Shown here: positions 57,147 through 64,000 of the stretch, piece by piece
Layout: the number at the start of each line of letters is the position of its first letter
Position numbering within the stretch: the first letter of the stretch is position 1
From: Microbacterium kyungheense
Lineage (GTDB): Bacteria > Actinomycetota > Actinomycetes > Actinomycetales > Microbacteriaceae
Assembly: GCF_006783905.1 (NCBI RefSeq)
Contig: NZ_VFPE01000003.1
Span: 186,001 to 250,000, forward strand
DNA length: 64,000 nucleotides
Direction: 5' to 3'
Translations under genes and position numbers: made by a program
Notes under the pieces: model-generated
Told to the model about the DNA's origin: nothing
Databases searched by the model: none
Seen by the model: the letters and a program-made list of their open reading frames with translations, nothing else

Positions 57147-58317
57147 CACCTGAGTTCGGGACGGATGCCGTCACCCTCGGCGCCGGCGTCGTCAAGCGCC
57201 CCACGCGCCTGGCCGACGGCCGCGAGCTGATCTACTACGACGACCCCGACACGACCCTCGGGACCGAGCGGGCGATCGACGCCCGCGAGCTCGGCCCGCG
57301 CCCCGAGACGGCGACCATGCGCCGCGACGTGCTCACCGGCGACTGGGTGTCGATCGCCGCGGCCCGGCAGAACCGTGCCTTCCTGCCGCCTGCCGAGCTC
57401 GACCCGCTCGCGCCGCAGACGCCCACGAACCCGTCCGAGATCCCCTCGCGCTACGACGTCGCCGTGTTCGAGAACAAGTCCCCGTCGTTCGGCCCCGCGC
57501 TCGCCGTCGCCCACGGCGATGCACCTGCGGGCGTGGATGCCCCCCGAGACCTCGACGACCTCGTCGCCCCGGGACTCGGCCGCACCCGCACGAGCGTGGG
57601 CCGCTGCGAGGTCGTGTGCTTCAGCCCCGAGCACTCCGGGTCGTTCGGCTCGCTCACCCCGACGCGCGCCCGCACCGTGATCGAAGCGTGGGCCGACCGC
57701 ACCGCGGCCCTGTCGGCGCTCCCGGGCATCGAGCAGGTGTTCCCGTTCGAGAACCGCGGTGAGGCGATCGGCGTGACGCTCCCCCACCCGCACGGGCAGA
57801 TCTACGCCTACCCCTACATCACGCCGCGCACGACGAGCCTGCTGGCCTCGATCGACCGTGAGGGACCCGACCTGTTCGACCGCATCCTCGAGTTCGAGCG
57901 CGCCGGCGAGCGGGTGATCCTCGAGGGCGAGCACTGGACCGCGTTCGTCCCGTTCGCCGCACGCTGGCCCATCGAGATCCACCTGCTGCCCCACCGCCAG
58001 GTCGCCGACTTCGCCGAGACCACCGACGCCGAGCGCGACGAGCTCGCCCCGCTGTACCTGCGGCTGCTGCGCGGCGTCGACGCGCTGTACGACTCGCCGA
58101 CCCCCTACATCGCGGCGTGGCACCAGGCGCCCGTGCACCGCGCACGCGACACCGCCCGGCTGCACCTCCAGCTCACCTCGCCGCGTCGCGCCGCCGACAA
58201 GCTGAAGTTCCTCGCCGGATCCGAGGCCGCCATGGGCGCCTGGATCGGCGACATCCCGCCCGAGGCGGCCGCCGCGAAGCTGCGCGAGGCCGTCGCACTC
58301 ATCCCCGAGGAGACCCT

Positions 58318-58321
<4 letters not shown>
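57140..58321 (+). CDS. galT: Galactose-1-phosphate uridylyltransferase
   Basis: This 393-residue protein is of the GalT type I class: RRDVLTGDWVSIAAARQNR, AVFENKSPSFGPAL, VVCFSPEHSGSFGSL and the catalytic HPH in LPHPHGQIYAYPYI near residue 215, then EIHLLPHRQVADF. It moves UMP from UDP-glucose to galactose-1-phosphate. GTG 57140 lies 6 nt after TAGCAT, so it is probably leaderless. Its stop overlaps the galK start as GTGA. Confidence 0.93.
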
Positions 58322-60608
<2,287 letters not shown>

Positions 60609-61026
60609 CGTCAGGGGCCGTCGGTCACCCTGTCTGCTCCCGGCGAGCGCCGCGCCCGGTCATCGCCGCGGAAGCCGGTCGCTTCCCTTCCTCTCCCTTC
60701 CCTTCCCGCAGGCCAGTACGAAGAACACCGATGAACTTCCGGTTCACACGACACCTCGACCGCCGTGTGAGCCGGAAGTTCACCGCCGTGTGAGCCGGAC
60801 GTGCATCGAACAAGTGAGCGGTGCGCCATGTGAACAGGAAGTTCATCGCCCGCGGAACGGCGAGTTTCCCTCACTCGTGTGAACCGGAAGTTCCCTCACC
60901 ACCGTGTGAACCGGAAGTTCATCGCGTAAAACGGACCACCACTTCTGGGAGCAGCCCCACGAACGGCGGATGCCGCGGCCCCGGCGCCCATGGCCGACGG
61001 GGTCGCGGCATCCGCGTTCGAAGGGG
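60609..61026. other. Gene-free stretch with a repeat array and hairpin
   Basis: Apart from the six-copy repeat array at 60732-60921, this holds a GGATGCCGCGGCCCC-type arm near 60967 pairing with GGGTCGCGGCATCC near 61000, likely the terminator of the GH3 gene that ends at 61027. Short frames here only translate the repeats (recurring NRKF) and are not credible genes. Confidence 0.55.
60732..60921. repeat. Array of six 19-bp repeats (CGTGTGAACCGGAAGTTCA)
   Basis: Copies lie at 60732-60750 (inverted), 60764-60782, 60787-60805, 60827-60845, 60876-60894 and 60903-60921. The first and last are identical to the consensus; the others differ at 1-3 positions. Start-to-start distances are 32, 23, 40, 49 and 27, so spacing is irregular, unlike a CRISPR array. 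The core AACCGGAAGTT is partly self-complementary. Confidence 0.85.
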
Positions 61027-63342
61027 TCAACCCTGCGGCGGTACGCCTCCCGCATTGGCCATCGCGATGAGCCCGTCGATCATCTCGGGGCCGACGCCTG
61101 CCCCGTCACCGTCACCGGCGAGCGCACCCATCATGCCGATGCGGCCGATCGGGAACGACTCCATCATCTTCGAGAAGTCCACGCCCTCGGGCATGATCGA
61201 CGCCGCGCTGTCGCCCATGCCTCCCATCATCTGTGCGATCGCGGCCTGCACGATCGGCCCCGCGACCGGGTGGCGCAGCACTTCGCCCATCGACGACGAG
61301 CGCGTCAGCGGCAGCGTGAACACATCGCCGTCCACGGCGACCTCGACACTCGAGCGCAGGTCACGGCTCGACGCACCGACCGACACCGTGTACGAGCCCC
61401 CTTCGACGACCCAGCGGTCGGCGCGGATGTCCCAGTACGCGAGGTCCTGGCGGCGCACCGTGAGGGTCACCGTCTGCGTCTCGCCCGGCTCGAGAGCCAC
61501 CGACGCGAACCCCTTGAGCTCGCGGGGCGCGCGCTGCACCTGCGACGACGCGAGGCCCGTGTAGACCTGCACGACCTCGCGGCCCGCGCGCTCACCGGTG
61601 TTGGTGACGGCGACGGTCACCTCGACGTCGCCCGACGGCGAGACCGAGGCGGCGGCATCCCCGTACGCGAAGGTCGTGTACGACAGGCCATGGCCGAACG
61701 GGAAGGTGACCTCGAGGCGGCGTGCGTCGTACCAGCGGTAGCCGACGAACAGGCCCTCGCCGTAGCGGACGTGCGAGAACTCTCCCGGGAAGTCGAGGAA
61801 CGCCGGGGTGTCCTCCAGGCGCACCGGGATCGTCTCGGTGAGCTTGCCCGACGGGTTGACCTCGCCGAACAGGACGTCCGCCGTCGCACCACCGCCGGCC
61901 TGCCCCAGCAGCCAGCCCTCGACGATCGCGGGCACGCGGTCCGCGAACGGGAGCGCCACGACGCCGCCGTTGGAGATCACGACGACCGTGTTCGGGTTCG
62001 CCGCGAGCACCGCGTCGAGCAGCGCCAGCTGCGCGGCCGGCAGGTCGATGTCGTCGCGGTCGTACCCCTCGGACTCCAGACGGGCCGGCAGGCCCAGGAA
62101 CAGCACAGCGACCTCGGCGTCCGCCGCCGCGGCCACCGCCTCGTCCCGCAGGCGCCCCGCCTCGTCGGCGGGAACGTCGAGGGCGTTGCTGAAGCCCTGC
62201 GCGTACGCCACATCGCCGGTCGCGAGCGCGCGGATCTCGTCCAGCGCGTTGTCCAGACGCGTCGGGTTGATCATCGAGGACCCCGCGCCCTGGTAGCGAG
62301 GGGATGCCGCGAACTCGCCGATCACCGCGATGCGCGCGTCGCGTGCGAGCGGCAGGAGGGGTCCCGAAGCCTGTCGAGGGGCCTCGTTGCGCAGCAGCAC
62401 GATCGACCGACCGGCCGCCTCGCGCGCCAGCGCGTGATGTGCGTCGACGTCGAGCGGCCCCGCCACGGCACCCGCACCATCGGACGCCTTGCGCACCAGG
62501 TCGAGCACGCGGCCCGCGGCCACGTCGAGCACCGACTCGTCGAGCGACCCGTCCTTGACGGCGGCGACGAGCTGGGCGTCGGTGACGCCGTTCGACGACG
62601 GCATCTCGAGGTCCATGCCGGCGGCGAGTCCCGGCACGCGCTCGTTGACCGCGCCCCAGTCCGACACGACGAGACCCTCGAAGCCCCACTCATCGCGCAG
62701 CACCTGCGTGAGCAGCCACGGGTCCTCCGACGCGTACACGCCGTTGATGCGGTTGTACGAGCACATCACGGTCCACGGCTGGGCGTCCTCGACCACGCGC
62801 TGGAAGCCGCGCAGGTAGATCTCGCGCAGCGGTCGCGGGTCGACGTCCGACGACGCGCGCATGCGGTCGTTCTCCTGGTTGTTCGCCGCGAAGTGCTTGA
62901 GCGAGGTGCCCACGCCCTTCGACTGGATGCCCTTCACGATGGCCGCGCCCAGCACGCCCGAGACGATCGGGTCCTCCGAGAGGTACTCGAAGTTGCGGCC
63001 GCACAGCGGCGAGCGCTTGATGTTGATGCCGGGGCCGAGCAGCACCGCGACGTTCTCGATCGAGGTCTCGGTGCCGAGCGCCTCACCCACGCGGTGGATC
63101 AGGTCGACGTCCCACGACGAGCCCAGACCGACCGCCGGAGGGAAGCAGGTGGCGGGCACGCTGTCGCCGATGCCGAGGTGGTCGCCGCCCTCACGCTGCT
63201 TGCGCAGACCGTGCGGGCCGTCGGTCACCATGATCGCCGGCACGCCCACGCGCTCGACCGCCTTGGTGTACCAGAAGCTCGCGCCGCTGGTCAGCGACGC
63301 CTTCTCTTCGAGGGTGAGTTCCGTCACATCGGGGATGCTCAT
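61027..63342 (-). CDS. GH3 family beta-glucosidase-like enzyme
   Basis: This 771-residue protein has GH3 domains in order: the TIM barrel (VTDGPHGLRKQ, ATCFPPAVGLGSSWD, GRNFEYLSEDP, KHFAANNQENDR), nucleophile D228 in LVVSDWGAV, the alpha/beta sandwich (IAVIGEFAASPRYQGAGSS, YDRDDIDLPAAQ), then a fibronectin-III-like domain (FPFGHGLSYTTF to LAYWDIRADRW). About 90 further residues, rich in Met and Gly (MMGGMGDSAAS), follow the usual end. It cuts beta-linked glucose or similar sugars. There is no signal peptide. AAAGGAA precedes ATG 63342. It is 53 nt downstream of an MFS gene and probably cotranscribed. Confidence 0.9.
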   Translation of the reverse strand: MSIPDVTELTLEEKASLTSGASFWYTKAVERVGVPAIMVTDGPHGLRKQREGGDHLGIGDSVPATCFPPAVGLGSSWDVDLIHRVGEALGTETSIENVAVLLGPGINIKRSPLCGRNFEYLSEDPIVSGVLGAAIVKGIQSKGVGTSLKHFAANNQENDRMRASSDVDPRPLREIYLRGFQRVVEDAQPWTVMCSYNRINGVYASEDPWLLTQVLRDEWGFEGLVVSDWGAVNERVPGLAAGMDLEMPSSNGVTDAQLVAAVKDGSLDESVLDVAAGRVLDLVRKASDGAGAVAGPLDVDAHHALAREAAGRSIVLLRNEAPRQASGPLLPLARDARIAVIGEFAASPRYQGAGSSMINPTRLDNALDEIRALATGDVAYAQGFSNALDVPADEAGRLRDEAVAAAADAEVAVLFLGLPARLESEGYDRDDIDLPAAQLALLDAVLAANPNTVVVISNGGVVALPFADRVPAIVEGWLLGQAGGGATADVLFGEVNPSGKLTETIPVRLEDTPAFLDFPGEFSHVRYGEGLFVGYRWYDARRLEVTFPFGHGLSYTTFAYGDAAASVSPSGDVEVTVAVTNTGERAGREVVQVYTGLASSQVQRAPRELKGFASVALEPGETQTVTLTVRRQDLAYWDIRADRWVVEGGSYTVSVGASSRDLRSSVEVAVDGDVFTLPLTRSSSMGEVLRHPVAGPIVQAAIAQMMGGMGDSAASIMPEGVDFSKMMESFPIGRIGMMGALAGDGDGAGVGPEMIDGLIAMANAGGVPPQG

Positions 63343-63395
63343 GGGGTTCCTTTCATCGGGGTTGTCGAGAGGCAGCGAGGCCGAGACGGCCGACG

Positions 63396-64000
63396 TCATC
63401 GGACGGCCTTGATCGGCCAGATCGCGATGGCACCCAGGATGCCGAGCACGATGGCGACGGGGAAGAGGCCCTGGTAGCCGAAGACGAGCACGATGACGCC
63501 CGACACGGCGGGGGCCAGCGTCTGGGGCAGTGTCGCCGCGATGTTCACGACGCCGAGGTCCTTGGCGAACGACTTGGCCGACGGCAGCACCTCGCTGATC
63601 AGCGCCGTGTCGACCGCCTGGAACATGCCGAACCCGAAGCCGGCGATGAAGGTCATGATCATCCACGCGTTGATGTCCTGCCAGAACCACGGCAGCAGGA
63701 ACGCGAGGCTCACGACGGCGGCAGAGCCGAAGACGAACGGCTTGCGGCGGCCGACCTTGTCGGAGAGCGGCCCCGACACGACGGTCGAGATGATGATGCC
63801 GACGAGGCTCAGCAGGCCCAGGAGCGGGATGACGGTCTTCGGCTCGTCGATGTGGAAGTAGTACTGCAGGAGGTACAGCTGGTAGCCGGTCACCGCGAAG
63901 TATCCGGTGTACAGCAGCAGGCGTCCCGTGAAGGCCCAGAAGAAGTCGGGGTGCTTGGTCGGGCTGACCCAGAACGTGCTGAGAAACTCCTTCAGGTCGA
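63396..64000 (-). CDS. Major facilitator superfamily transporter (N-terminal part beyond window)
   Basis: The frame is open to the right edge, so only about 200 C-terminal residues are visible. They hold about six membrane segments and the MFS loop GPLSDKVGRRKPF between two of them, then FIAGFGFGMFQAVDTALISEVLP. The end IWPIKAVR precedes the GH3 gene by 53 nt on the same strand. It may import the glucoside that the GH3 enzyme cuts; that is inference. A shorter start at GTG 63893 is unlikely because the upstream sequence continues as membrane protein. Confidence 0.85.
   Translation of the reverse strand, partial: DLKEFLSTFWVSPTKHPDFFWAFTGRLLLYTGYFAVTGYQLYLLQYYFHIDEPKTVIPLLGLLSLVGIIISTVVSGPLSDKVGRRKPFVFGSAAVVSLAFLLPWFWQDINAWMIMTFIAGFGFGMFQAVDTALISEVLPSAKSFAKDLGVVNIAATLPQTLAPAVSGVIVLVFGYQGLFPVAIVLGILGAIAIWPIKAVR

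Noticed and set aside
60732..60921. CRISPR array
   Set aside because: Repeats are short (19 bp), one is inverted, spacers vary from 4 to 30 bp and no cas gene is near.

Overview
The window looks like chromosomal DNA from a high-GC Gram-positive bacterium, most likely Microbacterium or a close relative in the Microbacteriaceae. The basis is very high GC with strong G/C third-position bias, sugar importers of the actinobacterial type with no ATPase gene of their own, many LacI-family regulators, and several start codons placed 6-7 nt after a -10 box, as in leaderless actinobacterial mRNAs. The genus is inferred by eye, not from a marker gene. I see no rRNA, tRNA, insertion sequence, prophage or CRISPR array.

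Most of the window is a large carbohydrate-use region that fits plant cell-wall pectin side chains (rhamnogalacturonan I, arabinogalactan, arabinan). Region 1 (1-6219) has a GH42 beta-galactosidase cut by the left edge, a divergent GH95 alpha-L-fucosidase, a LacI regulator and a YesL-like membrane protein. Region 2 (6497-12224) has an Lpl/Ytc-type sugar importer on the minus strand, a divergent LacI regulator and a rhamnogalacturonan acetylesterase-like SGNH hydrolase. Region 3 (12274-16344) has an ABC exporter, a Gfo/Idh/MocA oxidoreductase and a GH43-like protein. Region 4 (16594-32159) is a long + strand series: importer, membrane protein, GH42, a second paralogous binding protein, GH2, GH51, GH35 and GH27-like enzymes.

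Region 5 (32309-35609) is a tight three-gene operon of a Gfo/Idh/MocA oxidoreductase, a DUF993 protein and a TIM-barrel isomerase/epimerase. It probably encodes a sugar-conversion route that I cannot name and is the best candidate here for an undescribed pathway. Region 6 (35679-41327) has a third importer on the minus strand, divergent from a 2-hydroxyacid dehydrogenase and a regulator that joins a DeoR-type DNA-binding domain to a LacI-type sensor. Region 7 (41328-51743) has a GH127 beta-L-arabinofuranosidase, two LacI regulators and a five-gene operon that reads as oxidative uronate/aldarate breakdown to 2-oxoglutarate.

Region 8 (51800-60608) is more housekeeping in character: corA, glycerate kinase, a ThuA-like protein, galE, a LacI regulator, galT-galK and an alpha/beta hydrolase. 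Region 9 (60609-64000) has a small array of 19-bp repeats, a GH3 beta-glucosidase-type enzyme and an MFS transporter cut by the right edge.

Taken together, the glycosidases and the esterase would release galactose, arabinose, fucose and uronate-containing products. Three importers take up oligosaccharides, probably powered by a shared ATPase encoded elsewhere. The Leloir genes handle galactose and the oxidative operon handles uronates. LacI-type operators (AAGCGCTT, AAACGTTT, GTTACCGGTAAC and TGTTGACG classes) sit at nearly every promoter.
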